Assembly: GCF_000719475.1 (NCBI RefSeq)
Contig: NZ_JOGO01000002.1
Location: 93,521 to 157,520 of the forward strand
From: Streptomyces sp. NRRL F-5630
Lineage (GTDB): Bacteria > Actinomycetota > Actinomycetes > Streptomycetales > Streptomycetaceae
Direction: 5' to 3'
Length of the DNA: 64,000 nucleotides
Shown here: piece after piece, positions 1 to 8,081 of the stretch
Numbering within the stretch: the first letter of the stretch is position 1
How the letters are laid out: every line of letters starts with the position of its first letter
The notes under the pieces: generated by a model
What the model saw: the letters and a program-made list of their open reading frames with translations, nothing else
Databases searched by the model: none
What the model was told of the DNA's origin: nothing
Translations under genes and position numbers: made by a program

Positions 1-1142
1 ACGGCCTCCTCCCACCGCGCCTCCAGGTTGCTCACCCAGGCGCGCAGCGTCCGGTCGTAGTGCTCGCGCAGCGCCTCGACGTCCCGTACCTCGAAACCGG
101 CCCGTTCCAGGAGTGAGACCGTCGTCCCGACCGGGGCCAGCTCGCCGTCCGGGAAGACGTACGCGTCGATGAACTCGTCGATCGTGTACGCGGCCTCGTC
201 GCGCAGCGGGCGGCGCGCGATCTGGTGGTTGAGGAGGCGTCCGCCGGGCTTGAGGAGGGCGTAGAGGTCGTGCGCGTACTCCTCGTACCGTGCCGCGCCG
301 ACGTGCTCCGCCATACCGATCGACGAGATGGCGTCGAAGGGGCCGTCGTGGACGTCGCGGTAGTCCTGCACGCGGATCTCGACCTTGTCGCCGAGGCCCT
401 CCTCGGCCACGCGCTTGCGGGCGTACGCGGCCTGCTCGCGCGAGAGCGTGACACCGACGACCTCGACGCCGTACTCGCGCGCCGCGTGCAGCGCCATCGA
501 GCCCCAGCCGCAGCCGACGTCGAGGAGCCGCTGCCCGGGGCGCAGGTCGAGCTTGGTGGCGACGAGGTCGAGCTTGTCGCGCTGGGCCTGCTCCAGCGTC
601 CCGCCCTCGGTCCAGTAGGCGCAGGAGTAGACCATCGCGGGGCCGAGGACGAGTTCGTAGAAGGGGTTGCCGACGTCGTAGTGGTGGCTGATCGCTCTGC
701 GGTCGCTGCCCTTGGTGTGGAGGTGGCCGCGGCCGGGGCGGCGGCGGATCTCCTCGGGCGGCGGGGGCGGCGGCAGGCCGGGGCCCGCGAGGCGCAGCAG
801 GGCGCGGCCCGCCGCGCGGACCTCGGGGCGGCGCACGGCCTGGAACAAGGTCTTCGGGGCGGTGTCGTCCTCGCCCCGGTCCCACACGAGCGAGGAGAGC
901 CGGTCGAGTACGTCGTAGAGGTCGCCCTCGACCGCCAGTTCCCCGGCCACCCAGCCCCGCACGAGGCCGAGTTCGCCCGGCTTGAAGAGCAGGCGGCGCA
1001 GGGCGCGGCGGTGGCGTACGACGAGGACGGGGGCGCCCGGCGGACCCGCCTCGCTGCCGTCCCAGGCCCGTACCCGGACCGGGAGCGGGGTCCCGAGCAG
1101 TTCCTGGGCGAGGTCGGTGAGCCGCGACGCGGCGTCCTGCAT
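1..1142 (-). CDS. Cyclopropane-fatty-acyl-phospholipid synthase family methyltransferase (3' end outside window)
   Basis: SAM-dependent methyltransferase of the CFA synthase family, expected to methylate or cyclopropanate unsaturated acyl chains of membrane phospholipids. The 380 visible residues hold the SAM-binding motif LDVGCGWGS after about residue 205 and the family stretch around SHHYDVGNPFY. About 40-50 C-terminal residues are missing because the gene runs off the window. The start at MQDAASRL is set by a GGAGG ribosome site 8 nt upstream. It lies downstream of the NADH dehydrogenase on the same strand but is separated by 470 bases and a hairpin, so it is probably transcribed separately. 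The exact product (cyclopropane or methyl-branched acid) cannot be told. Confidence 0.88.
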   Translation of the reverse strand, partial: MQDAASRLTDLAQELLGTPLPVRVRAWDGSEAGPPGAPVLVVRHRRALRRLLFKPGELGLVRGWVAGELAVEGDLYDVLDRLSSLVWDRGEDDTAPKTLFQAVRRPEVRAAGRALLRLAGPGLPPPPPPEEIRRRPGRGHLHTKGSDRRAISHHYDVGNPFYELVLGPAMVYSCAYWTEGGTLEQAQRDKLDLVATKLDLRPGQRLLDVGCGWGSMALHAAREYGVEVVGVTLSREQAAYARKRVAEEGLGDKVEIRVQDYRDVHDGPFDAISSIGMAEHVGAARYEEYAHDLYALLKPGGRLLNHQIARRPLRDEAAYTIDEFIDAYVFPDGELAPVGTTVSLLERAGFEVRDVEALREHYDRTLRAWVSNLEARWEEA

Positions 1143-1381
1143 GGCGCACACCTCCGGGGAAGTTCCGCTGGGCGCGGGGAGCGCGTCAGGGGCGCGGGCC
1201 GTGACGTCTCCCCCCTACGTAAACACCGGGCGGGTGTTCGCGCAGTCCCATGTACGTCGTAAGAGAAGCGGAAAATCCGTGGTGACGCCATGCTTTTCAG
1301 CCGCAGGCGGAACGCGGAATGCGGAAAGGGGCCCGGGGCAGAGGGGAGCGAGCGGCCGTCGCACGGAGCCGGGCCGCGGAA

Positions 1382-1448
1382 CCGGGCACGCCGAAGGGCC
1401 GGGGAACCGGGCACGCCCAAGGGCACGGAGCCGGGCACGCCGAAGGGG
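1382..1448. repeat. Short tandem repeat, about 25-bp unit, three copies
   Basis: The unit CCGGGCACGCCGAAGGG begins at 1382, 1407 and 1431, the middle copy with one substitution. It lies in the non-coding gap between the NADH dehydrogenase and the CFA synthase. No function is apparent. Confidence 0.7.
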
Positions 1449-1477
1449 CGCCCGCCCCACGGATGGCGGACGCCCCT
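1444..1477 (-). terminator. Hairpin downstream of NADH dehydrogenase
   Basis: AGGGGCG...CGCCCCT inverted repeat extended by CCGCC/GGCGG, giving about 13 pairs with one mismatch and an 8-nt loop. It sits about 135 nt past the NADH dehydrogenase stop and has no T-run, as is usual for Streptomyces terminators. Confidence 0.55.
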
Positions 1478-1478
1478 T

Positions 1479-1522
1479 CCGGTACGTCGCTGCGGCGCTC
1501 CCGGTATGTCGCCGCGGCGCTC
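1479..1522. repeat. 22-bp tandem duplication
   Basis: Two adjacent 22-nt copies that begin CCGGTAcGTCGC and CCGGTAtGTCGC and differ at two positions. The repeat is non-coding. Confidence 0.6.
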
Positions 1523-1612
1523 CCGGCGCCCGGCGAGGACGCGTGGGTGCGCCGGTACGGGGACGGTGCGGTCCCGGAGGGAGCCGCACCGCCTACCCGG
1601 TGTCGCGCGGGG

Positions 1613-3034
1613 TCAGCCGGCCTTCGCGGGCTCGGCGGACTCGCCCTTGGCGGCCTCGGCCGCGGGCGCGGGGACCTCGGCGACGGGCGCGGGCTTCGGG
1701 GCCGGCTTGGCGGCCTCGTAGAACTCGCCGCGCGGGGTCTCGACGGCGCCGAGCGAAACGGCCTCGCGCTTGAGGAACATCCCGAGCGTCCAGTCGGCGA
1801 AGACGCGGATCTTGCGGTTGAACGTCGGCATCGCCATGCCGTGGTACGCGCGGTGCATGTACCAGGCGAGACGGCCCTTGAGCTTGATCTTCGTCTTGCC
1901 CAGGACGATCATCGCGACGCCCTTGTGGAGGCCGAGGCCCGCCACCGCGCCCTTGTTGGCGTGCTCGTAGTCCTTCTGCGGGAAGCCGCGCATCCCGGAG
2001 ACCACGTTGTCGCCGAGCACCTTCGCCTGCCGCAGCGCGTGCTGCGCGTTGGGCGGGCACCAGGCGTTCGGGTTACCGGCCTTGCGGCCGACCAGGTCGG
2101 GGACCTGGGCGTTGTCGCCGGCGGCCCAGATGTAGTCCGTCCCCGTGGCCTGGAGCTTGGCGCTGACGTCCACGTGGCCGCGCGGGCCGAGCGGGAGGCC
2201 GAACTTCGCGAGGGCCGGGTTGGGCTTGACGCCCGCGGTCCACACGATGGTCCCGGCCTCGACCTCCAGGCCGTTGTTGAGCTTGACGTTGCCGTCGACG
2301 CAGGAGTCCATGCCGGTCTTGAGGTAGACCTCGACGCCGCGCGACTCCAGGTGCTTCTTCCCGTACTCGCCGAGCTTGGGGCCGACCTCGGGCAGGATCT
2401 TGTCCGCGACGTCGACGAGGAGGAAGCGCATGTCCTCGCGGGAGACGTTCGGGTAGTCCTTGGCCGCGTCGCGGGCCATGTCCTCCAGCTCGCCCACCGT
2501 CTCGGCACCGGCGAAGCCGCCGCCGATGAAGACGAAGGTGAGGGCCTTGCGCCGGATCGCCTCGTCGTGGGTCGAGTCGGCCTTGTCCATCTGCGCGAGG
2601 ACGTGGTTGCGCAGGCCGACGGCCTCCTCGACGCCCTTCAGGCCGATGCCCTGCTCCGCGAGACCGGGGATCGGGAAGGTGCGCGAGACGGCGCCCATCG
2701 CGATGACGAGGTAGTCGAAGGGCAGCTCGTACGACTCGCCCACGAGGGGGGCGATCGTGGCGACCTTGCGGTCCTGGTCGATCGAGGAGACCTTGCCGGT
2801 CAGGACCTCGGCCCTCTTCAGGACGCGTCGCAGCGGGACGACGACGTGGCGCGGCGAGATGTTGCCGGCGGCGGTTTCCGGGAGGAAGGGCTGGTAGGTC
2901 ATGTACGAGCGGGGGTCCACGACCGTCACGGTCGCCTCGCCGTAGCGCATCTTCTTGAGGATGCGCTGTGCTGCGTACAGTCCTACGTACCCACCACCCA
3001 CTACGAGGATTCGGGGACGCTCCGTGGTGCTCAT
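1613..3034 (-). CDS. ndh: Type II NADH dehydrogenase
   Basis: Single-subunit, non-proton-pumping NADH:quinone oxidoreductase attached to the inner face of the membrane. The 473 residues show an N-terminal FAD-binding Rossmann motif (VVGGGYVG near residue 11), a second dinucleotide motif (FIGGGFAGAE near 170), and the C-terminal FAD motif (WAAGDNAQVP near 300). The last 35 residues are an Ala/Pro/Glu-rich tail. The start MSTTERPRIL gives the normal family N-terminus. A Rex-type operator about 310 nt upstream suggests control by the cellular NADH/NAD+ ratio. Confidence 0.93.
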   Translation of the reverse strand: MSTTERPRILVVGGGYVGLYAAQRILKKMRYGEATVTVVDPRSYMTYQPFLPETAAGNISPRHVVVPLRRVLKRAEVLTGKVSSIDQDRKVATIAPLVGESYELPFDYLVIAMGAVSRTFPIPGLAEQGIGLKGVEEAVGLRNHVLAQMDKADSTHDEAIRRKALTFVFIGGGFAGAETVGELEDMARDAAKDYPNVSREDMRFLLVDVADKILPEVGPKLGEYGKKHLESRGVEVYLKTGMDSCVDGNVKLNNGLEVEAGTIVWTAGVKPNPALAKFGLPLGPRGHVDVSAKLQATGTDYIWAAGDNAQVPDLVGRKAGNPNAWCPPNAQHALRQAKVLGDNVVSGMRGFPQKDYEHANKGAVAGLGLHKGVAMIVLGKTKIKLKGRLAWYMHRAYHGMAMPTFNRKIRVFADWTLGMFLKREAVSLGAVETPRGEFYEAAKPAPKPAPVAEVPAPAAEAAKGESAEPAKAG

Positions 3035-3684
3035 GCCATCGAGTATCCACCCGCCTCACGGGGGGACCTCGTGCGCCCCTTCACAAGGTTCCCCCACCCC
3101 TCTGCTACACTGCGCCGCCCACGTGACGCAGGTCATGCGACCCGAGGGGAACCACGGGGCGGCGCGAGGCGTTCCGCACCCCCTGTGAGCAGCGCCTCAG
3201 CGCATCCGGGGGAGCCCGGCCACCGCCCGCGACACGCCTCCGCAATTCCCCCGAAACCCTCGTCCGCGCCGAGCGCCGCCCGCTTGAGCGCCTCCCGAAC
3301 CATCACGACGGCCCGGACCTCGCCCACGAGGACCGATTTCCTTGTGAAGAACTTCACGAACTTTCTCGCGCGCGTGCGGCGCGGGAGGCCGGAACCGGGG
3401 ATTCCGGGGGCGGTTGAGGGGCGCGGGAGGGCGGACGGAGGGGGCGGGGAGTGACGCGCCGGGGCGGCGGAACGGAGCAGGCGGCGCGGCGGTACGGGGC
3501 GCCTGCGGCGGCACCGGGAGGGGCGTGGACGCCGCGGGCCTGGCCGGGCTCCGGTGGGCGGGCCCGGGATCGAGGTGCTGTCCACGCGGCACATCGGGAT
3601 CCTGTCGTACGACACCTGACCCGGTGCGGCCACGGGCGCGCCCGTCGGCCAAGGGCGGACGGCGCGCTCTCGCGGGCACACCTA
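3035..3684. other. Long leader/intergenic region of ndh, no gene
   Basis: About 650 bases with no convincing reading frame. It contains the Rex-type site at 3342-3359 and, near ndh, widely spaced GGTTCCCC/GGGGAACC arms. A 182-codon open frame on the minus strand reads through the operator and has low-complexity composition, so it is not called. Confidence 0.6.
3342..3359. promoter_or_regulatory. Rex operator (ROP) candidate
   Basis: TTGTGAA-GAAC-TTCACGA matches the Rex consensus TTGTGAA-N4-TTCACAA with one mismatch. Rex is the NADH-sensing repressor of respiratory genes in Streptomyces and other Gram-positive bacteria, and type II NADH dehydrogenase is a known Rex target in such species. The site lies upstream of ndh, and the surrounding DNA is clearly richer in A+T than its flanks. 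Confidence 0.7.
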
Positions 3685-3730
3685 AGCGCCTCCCGCCCAC
3701 CCCCGGTATCGGGGATGGGCGGGAGGCGCT
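3685..3730 (-). terminator. Strong terminator after the DUF397 gene
   Basis: A perfect 15-bp stem (AGCGCCTCCCGCCCA and its complement) encloses a further CCCC/GGGG pairing. It begins 9 nt past the DUF397 stop codon. Confidence 0.8.
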
Positions 3731-3739
3731 CGGGCTGGA

Positions 3740-3949
3740 TCAGGCGCCGAGCGTCCCGGCGCCGGCCGCCGTCGCGAACGCGGTGAGCGCGGCGGGGCTC
3801 ACGACGAGGGCGGGGCCCGAGGGCCGCTTGCTGTCCCGTACGGCCACGGCCCGCGCGCCGAGCCTTCCGCACTCGACGCAGTCGGACTGCGTGCCGCTCG
3901 CCGAGGACTTCCACCACGTCACGGGAAGACGGGAGGCGTCACGAATCAT
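3740..3949 (-). CDS. DUF397 protein
   Basis: A 69-residue protein with the family signature: W-W-KSSAS near the start, a Cys-containing centre (QSDCVEC), then AVRDSKRP-G-PALVVSP. Members are encoded just after XRE/DUF5753 regulators in actinomycetes and belong to the BldB/WhiJ-associated regulatory families that influence development. The start overlaps the end of the regulator gene by 11 nt, which indicates translational coupling. Confidence 0.85.
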   Translation of the reverse strand: MIRDASRLPVTWWKSSASGTQSDCVECGRLGARAVAVRDSKRPSGPALVVSPAALTAFATAAGAGTLGA

Positions 3950-4808
3950 GGGTGTTCCTTATCTGTGCGATGCGTTCGGCGGACTGGTCCACCGGCAGGG
4001 CCGCAGCTTGCAACTGCTCGAAAGCGGCTCCGTGCACGGCGACTTGATCCGCGTCCTCGACGTACAGGGCCGAGGTCAGGCTCTCGACGTGCACGACGTC
4101 GAGGTCGGGAAGGTTGTTGAATCCGAGGATCGCGTACGCCCCCATCTGCCCGACGTGCGGCGAGGCGTCGAAGGGCAGGACCTGGACGGTGATGTTCGGG
4201 CGCTGCGCCAGGCTCAGCAGGCGGCCGAGCTGGTCCCGCATCACGCCCTCGCCGCAGCGGGTGTGCAGCGCGGCCTCACCGATGATGGCCCAGAGCTTGA
4301 GGGGCTCGTCCCGCCGGGTGAGGACGGCCTGCCGTGCGAGCCGCACTTCCACCAGGGCGTCGATGCGTTCCTCGATGGCGTCGGACATGCTGATCGCCCG
4401 CATGAAGGCGCGCGCGTACTCGCCGGTCTGGAGCAGGCCGGGGATGACGCCCATCTGCCAGGTCCGCACGGACGACGCCTCGTCCTCCAGGCTGATCAAG
4501 TCCTCGTAGACAGGGCTCAGCACGGCACGGTACGACTGCCACCAGCCGCGCTTGGCCCCCTCGCGGGTGAGGTCGAGCAGGGCGGCCCGCAGTTCCGGTG
4601 AGACGGTGCGACCGAGACTCCCGTACAGGTCGAGCAGCCTCTCCACATCGGCTGCCTTCGCGGCCGTCTTGGCACCTTCGAGCCGCGAGAGCTTGGAGAC
4701 GTTGAAGGCACCTTCCGCCGCCTCCGCGATCTCTTCGAGGGTGGCGTCAGCGCGCAGTTCACGCAGCTTTCGGCCAAGTCGCCTCCGTCTGACGGTGGGT
4801 ACGCCCAT
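3939..4808 (-). CDS. XRE-family regulator with DUF5753 domain
   Basis: 289 residues. The N-terminal helix-turn-helix covers about residues 9-62 (RKLRELRADATLEEIAEAAE, then SKLSRLEGAK). The rest is the DUF5753 domain: QMGVIPGLLQTGEYARAF, the RQAVLTR region, and the LGRLLSLAQRPNITVQVLPF and DVVHVESLTSALYVED stretches. A GGAGG site precedes MGVPTVRR. It is divergent from an ATP-binding protein. XRE/DUF5753, DUF397 and anti-sigma-like ATPase genes are a recurrent set in Streptomyces whose members affect differentiation and antibiotic production. Confidence 0.88.
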   Translation of the reverse strand: MGVPTVRRRRLGRKLRELRADATLEEIAEAAEGAFNVSKLSRLEGAKTAAKAADVERLLDLYGSLGRTVSPELRAALLDLTREGAKRGWWQSYRAVLSPVYEDLISLEDEASSVRTWQMGVIPGLLQTGEYARAFMRAISMSDAIEERIDALVEVRLARQAVLTRRDEPLKLWAIIGEAALHTRCGEGVMRDQLGRLLSLAQRPNITVQVLPFDASPHVGQMGAYAILGFNNLPDLDVVHVESLTSALYVEDADQVAVHGAAFEQLQAAALPVDQSAERIAQIRNTHDS

Positions 4809-4909
4809 GCGATCGCTCCTCCCTCTCGGTCACGTGGGGCCAGTCTGCCCGTCGCCATCCGCCCATGTCATCCGGCCTTTGGGCATTATCGACTCCACAG
4901 CACGCGCAT

Positions 4910-4923
4910 ATGCAATTTTGCAT
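4910..4923. promoter_or_regulatory. Palindromic operator candidate between XRE regulator and ATPase
   Basis: ATGCAA-TT-TTGCAT is a perfect inverted repeat in the 215-bp divergent region. A further ATGCAA half-site occurs near 4971. The location suits autoregulation by the XRE protein, but no consensus for this regulator is known to me. Confidence 0.45.
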
Positions 4924-5023
4924 TCTTGCCCCGATCGGCTTGCACGCGACGTGTGCTTCCTATCACTCTGAATGCAAGCAACCAGCGCGATGCCCATGAC
5001 GGCGTTGCAGATCGGGTGTCTCC

Positions 5024-5443
5024 ATGAGTGCGATTTTCTGGGCGAAACCGCCCACCTCCCCACCCCCGCTCCTCGTGCTGCCGGGCGAGCCCCAATCGGC
5101 GAAACGCGCCCGCACGTTTGTGCGGGGGGAACTCTGCAAGGTGCCCTCGATGCCCGGCGGACACATCGAGGACGTGGAGCTCGTCGTCTCGGAGCTGGTC
5201 GGCAACGCCGTGCGGTACGGGACGGAGCCGGACGACTTCCTCGCCGTCTCGGTCGTGGACACCGGGTCCGGGACCCGCGTCGAGGTCAGGGACCCTGTCC
5301 GGCGGCACCCGCGCCACCGACCCGCCTCGACCGAACGGCAGCGCGGACGCGGGTTGTTCATCCTGGACGCCCCGTGTCCCGGCCGGTGGGGCGCGTACGA
5401 CACGCCTTTCGGCAAGGCGGTGTGGGCGGAGGTCGCGAGGTGA
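5024..5443 (+). CDS. ATP-binding protein, anti-sigma-factor/histidine-kinase-like ATPase fold
   Basis: 139 residues forming only an HATPase_c-like domain: N-box ELVGNAVRYG (about 57-66), G1-like region VVDTGSGTRVEVRDP, and G2-like RGRGLFIL. This is the RsbW/SpoIIAB-type small ATPase seen in large numbers in Streptomyces, which acts by binding or phosphorylating regulatory partners rather than through a sensor domain. It is divergent from the XRE/DUF397 pair. The downstream gene overlaps its stop codon by 4 nt (GTGA). Confidence 0.82.
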   Translation: MSAIFWAKPPTSPPPLLVLPGEPQSAKRARTFVRGELCKVPSMPGGHIEDVELVVSELVGNAVRYGTEPDDFLAVSVVDTGSGTRVEVRDPVRRHPRHRPASTERQRGRGLFILDAPCPGRWGAYDTPFGKAVWAEVAR

Positions 5444-5730
5444 CGCTCGTGCCGCCGCCCTTCATGTGGGGGTGCACGTCGTGCCTCCTGCTCTACGCGG
5501 GGGTACTGCGGGAGGCGCGCGTCGGGGACGGGGCCGTGCGAGCCCAACTCACGCTCGCCGCACACCTTGTGGACGACCACCCCGAGGACATCCCGCCGCC
5601 GCACGGCGCGGGCTGCCGCGTCTGCCCCGGCTACGCCTCCGCCCCCGACCCCGCGCGCGTGGCCCGGCCGTGGGCCGAGCACCGAGTGCGGGAGTACTTC
5701 CTGCCGGAGAGGACGGCGCGGCGGTGGTGA
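5440..5730 (+). CDS. Small Cys/His-rich protein, unknown function
   Basis: 96 residues with a GTG start overlapping the ATPase stop (GTGA), so it is translationally coupled. It has two Cys pairs, C-T-S-C near residue 12 and C-R-V-C near 59, with DDHP between them, which suggests a metal-bound fold. Its CxxCLxL opening resembles that of the small protein next to the second XRE locus at 25434-25628. Function not recognised. Confidence 0.6.
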   Translation: MTLVPPPFMWGCTSCLLLYAGVLREARVGDGAVRAQLTLAAHLVDDHPEDIPPPHGAGCRVCPGYASAPDPARVARPWAEHRVREYFLPERTARRW

Positions 5731-5845
5731 TGGCGGAGATGCTTGCGAGGGCGAGGTGCGCCAGTCGAGTCAGTCACGCCTTTCGGCGCGGGCGAGTGCT
5801 TGGTGCCAGGGCAGTGTCGTTCCCTGTTCCCCTACGGATGGCGTC

Positions 5846-5867
5846 GTGTACACGTCGATGCGTACAC
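5846..5867. promoter_or_regulatory. Toxin-antitoxin promoter/operator
   Basis: GTGTAC-N10-GTACAC inverted repeat. Its right arm overlaps a -10 hexamer TACACT (5863-5868) that is followed by exactly 6 nt and the GTG start of the antitoxin. This fits leaderless transcription and autorepression by the antitoxin or complex, as is typical for these modules. Confidence 0.6.
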
Positions 5868-5874
5868 TGATCTC

Positions 5875-6147
5875 GTGACTGATAACACCGTGACCGTACG
5901 GGAAGCCCGCGCGCACCTCGCCGACCACATCAACCGTGCCGAGGAAGGTGTTCCGACCGTCATCACGCGCAACGGCGCACCGGTGGCGGCGGTGGTTCCG
6001 ATCTCGGACTTCGAAGCGCTGGAGGAAGCCGCCGACGTGATGTTGGCGCGTGAGGCCGAAGCTGTGCTGGCCGAAGGCGGCACCACCGTGACGATGGCGG
6101 AACTGCTGGCGGATCTGTTCACCGAGCGGGACGGCGAAGCGGCGTGA
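5875..6147 (+). CDS. Phd/YefM-family antitoxin
   Basis: 90 residues in the Phd/YefM pattern: NTVTVREARAHLADHINRAEEG, then PTVITRNGAPVAAVVPISDFEALEE, followed by an acidic C-terminal tail that would wrap the toxin. The GTG start was chosen because the Phd fold begins immediately after it and a -10 box lies 6 nt before it. It neutralises the RelE-like toxin encoded by the overlapping next gene and probably represses the operon. Confidence 0.88.
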   Translation: MTDNTVTVREARAHLADHINRAEEGVPTVITRNGAPVAAVVPISDFEALEEAADVMLAREAEAVLAEGGTTVTMAELLADLFTERDGEAA

Positions 6148-6413
6148 AGTACGCCTTCCGGTTCACCACGGCGGCGCAGCGTCAGCTTCGAGCCATCAGC
6201 CGACCCGATGCCATGCGCATCCTGGCCGCGTTGACCGCACTCGGTGACGATCCGTGCCGGCAGGACGCCGACGTCAAGAAGCTCACCGGCCCGTCGGGCC
6301 TCTACCGGCTCAGGGTCGGTAGCTACCGGGTCGCCTACCAGATCAACGACGGTGAACTCGTCGTCCTCGTGGTCAAGGTGGGCGACCGGCGGGACGTCTA
6401 CCGCAACCTGTGA
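6144..6413 (+). CDS. RelE/ParE-superfamily toxin
   Basis: 89 residues, starting within the antitoxin stop codon (GTGA overlap). The sequence has the RelE pattern: FTTAAQRQLRAI, DADVKKLTGPSGLYRLRVGSYRVAYQI, and VVLVVKVGDRRDVYR. The basic and aromatic residues of the RLRVGSYRV strand and the C-terminal RRDVYR match ribosome-dependent mRNA interferases of the RelE type. It is convergent with ppx. Confidence 0.9.
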   Translation: MKYAFRFTTAAQRQLRAISRPDAMRILAALTALGDDPCRQDADVKKLTGPSGLYRLRVGSYRVAYQINDGELVVLVVKVGDRRDVYRNL

Positions 6414-6438
6414 CGCCCCGCCCGACACCAGCACCGCC

Positions 6439-7386
6439 TCAGCGCGCCTCGGCGGCGCAGTCGTGAGCGATTCCGTCCAGGATGTCGTGTTCGCTCACGA
6501 CCAGCTTCTCCGCTCCCGCCCTGCGCATGAGCGCGCGCAGGATCAGCGCGCCCGAGGTGATGACGTCGACGCGGCCCGGGTGCATGACCGGGATCGCGGC
6601 GCGGGTCGCGTGGGTGGAGGTGAGGAGGCGGGTGGTCAGGGTCTCGACGTCGGCGCGGGTCAGGGTGCTGTGGTGGATCGCCGAGGAGTCGTACGCGGGG
6701 AGGCCGAGCGCCGTGCCCGCCAGCGTCGTCACCGTGCCCGCCAGGCCGACCAGCGTCGACGCCTCCGCGAAGGGGACCTCCGTCTCCGCCTCGTCCAGCG
6801 CCGCTTCGACGTCCTTCTCGATCGCCGCCACCCGGTCCGCCGGGGGCGGGTCCAAGAGGGTGCCCTCGTCCGTCGTCAGGTGGCGTTCGGTCATGCGGAC
6901 GCAGCCGATGTCCACCGAGCGCGAGGCGCGGGGGGACGTGGTGCCGAGGACGAACTCCGTCGAGCCGCCGCCGATGTCCACGACCAGGTAGGTGTCCTCG
7001 CCCAGTTCGCGCGTCGCGCCGGTGAAGGACAGCCGGGCCTCCTCGGCCCCGGTGATCACCTCCGGCTCCACGCCGAGAATGGCGTGCACGCCGCGCACGA
7101 AGTCCTCGCGGTTCGAGGCGTCGCGGGAGGCCGAGGTCGCCACGAAGCGGATGTTGCCCGGCGGGACCTCGTGCTCCGCGATCGCCTGCGCGTACTGGCG
7201 GCAGGCCGCGAAGGTGCGCTCCAGGGCCTCGGGCGCCAGCCGTCCCGTACGGTCCACGCCCTGGCCGAGCCGGACGATCTCCATGCGACGGTCGAGGTCC
7301 GACAGGGTGCCGGAGACGGGGTCCACGTCCGCGATCAGCAGGCGGATCGAGTTGGTGCCGCAGTCCACGGCTGCCACGCGGGTCAC
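6439..7386 (-). CDS. ppx: Exopolyphosphatase, Ppx/GppA family
   Basis: 315 residues of the actin-like ATPase fold: DCGTNSIRLL at the N-terminus, EARLSF, and VVDIGGGSTEF around residue 140. It is expected to remove terminal phosphate from polyphosphate or to hydrolyse pppGpp. The GTG start (MTRVAAVDCGTNS) overlaps the stop of the DUF501 gene by 4 nt. The set divIC, DUF501, ppx is a standard actinomycete arrangement. Confidence 0.9.
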   Translation of the reverse strand: MTRVAAVDCGTNSIRLLIADVDPVSGTLSDLDRRMEIVRLGQGVDRTGRLAPEALERTFAACRQYAQAIAEHEVPPGNIRFVATSASRDASNREDFVRGVHAILGVEPEVITGAEEARLSFTGATRELGEDTYLVVDIGGGSTEFVLGTTSPRASRSVDIGCVRMTERHLTTDEGTLLDPPPADRVAAIEKDVEAALDEAETEVPFAEASTLVGLAGTVTTLAGTALGLPAYDSSAIHHSTLTRADVETLTTRLLTSTHATRAAIPVMHPGRVDVITSGALILRALMRRAGAEKLVVSEHDILDGIAHDCAAEAR

Positions 7387-7916
7387 TTCGCGTCCTCCTG
7401 AGCACAGAGTTCCGAGCACGGCTTCTTTTGCCACCACTCCGGCAGCATCGCGATCGCCTCGTCCCCGAGCGGGTTCACGCCGGGGCCCGCCGCGAGCGAG
7501 TGCGCGACGAGGACGTGCAGGCACTTGACCCGGTCGGGCATCCCGCCCGCGCTCGGGAACCCGGTCAGCTCCTCGATCGCGTCGCGGCGCTCGATGTAGT
7601 CCTCGTGCGCGGCGCGGTAGGCGGCGGCCAGTTCCGGGTCGCGGTCCAGGCGCTCGGTCATCTCCTTCATGACGCCGTTCGCCTCCAGCGTGCCGATCGC
7701 CGAGGCGGCGCGCGGGCACGTCAGGTAGTAGAGCGTGGGGAAGGGGGTGCCGTCCGGCAGGCGCGGGGCGGTCTCGACGACATCGGGCTCCCCGCAGGGG
7801 CAGCGGTGCGCGATCGCGCGCAGTCCGCGCGGCGGCCGGCCGAGCTGGAGCCTGAAGACCTCGACGTCGGCCTCGGTGGGCTCGGTGGGCGCGGTGGTCG
7901 GCGGGGGCGTGTGCAT
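7383..7916 (-). CDS. DUF501 protein
   Basis: 177 residues with the conserved DUF501 core: LGRPPRGLRAIAHRCPCGEPDVVET, FPTLYYLTCPRAASAIGTLE, FPSAGGMPDRVKCLHVLVAHSLAAGPGVNPLGDEA. Several Cys and His residues could bind metal. The function is unknown, but the gene is conserved between divIC and ppx across actinobacteria. The start MHTPPPT precedes a Pro/Thr-rich leader of about 20 residues. Confidence 0.88.
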   Translation of the reverse strand: MHTPPPTTAPTEPTEADVEVFRLQLGRPPRGLRAIAHRCPCGEPDVVETAPRLPDGTPFPTLYYLTCPRAASAIGTLEANGVMKEMTERLDRDPELAAAYRAAHEDYIERRDAIEELTGFPSAGGMPDRVKCLHVLVAHSLAAGPGVNPLGDEAIAMLPEWWQKKPCSELCAQEDAK

Positions 7917-8017
7917 GCGGGGCTCTCGATCGGGGGCGCGGGTCGGGTGCGTACGGCCGCGCGGGTGCGTGCGCGGGTACGGACTTCCAGTATCCCCGGC
8001 CCCGCCGCGCGCCCCGC

Positions 8018-8081
8018 CCCGGGCGGCGGCTCGGCGTGAACCCGGGCGGCCGCTCGGCCCCACCCCGGGCGGCGGCTCAGC
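8018..8081. repeat. Three 18-bp repeats with 23-bp period
   Basis: Units of the form CCCGGGCGGCsGCTCrGC start at 8018, 8041 and 8064. The last copy runs into the stop codon of the DivIC gene. The repeat forms nearly all of the gap before DUF501. Confidence 0.65.

Noticed and set aside
3133..3681. 182-codon minus-strand frame upstream of ndh
   Set aside because: Runs through the Rex operator and the DUF397 terminator region, low complexity, no ribosome site.
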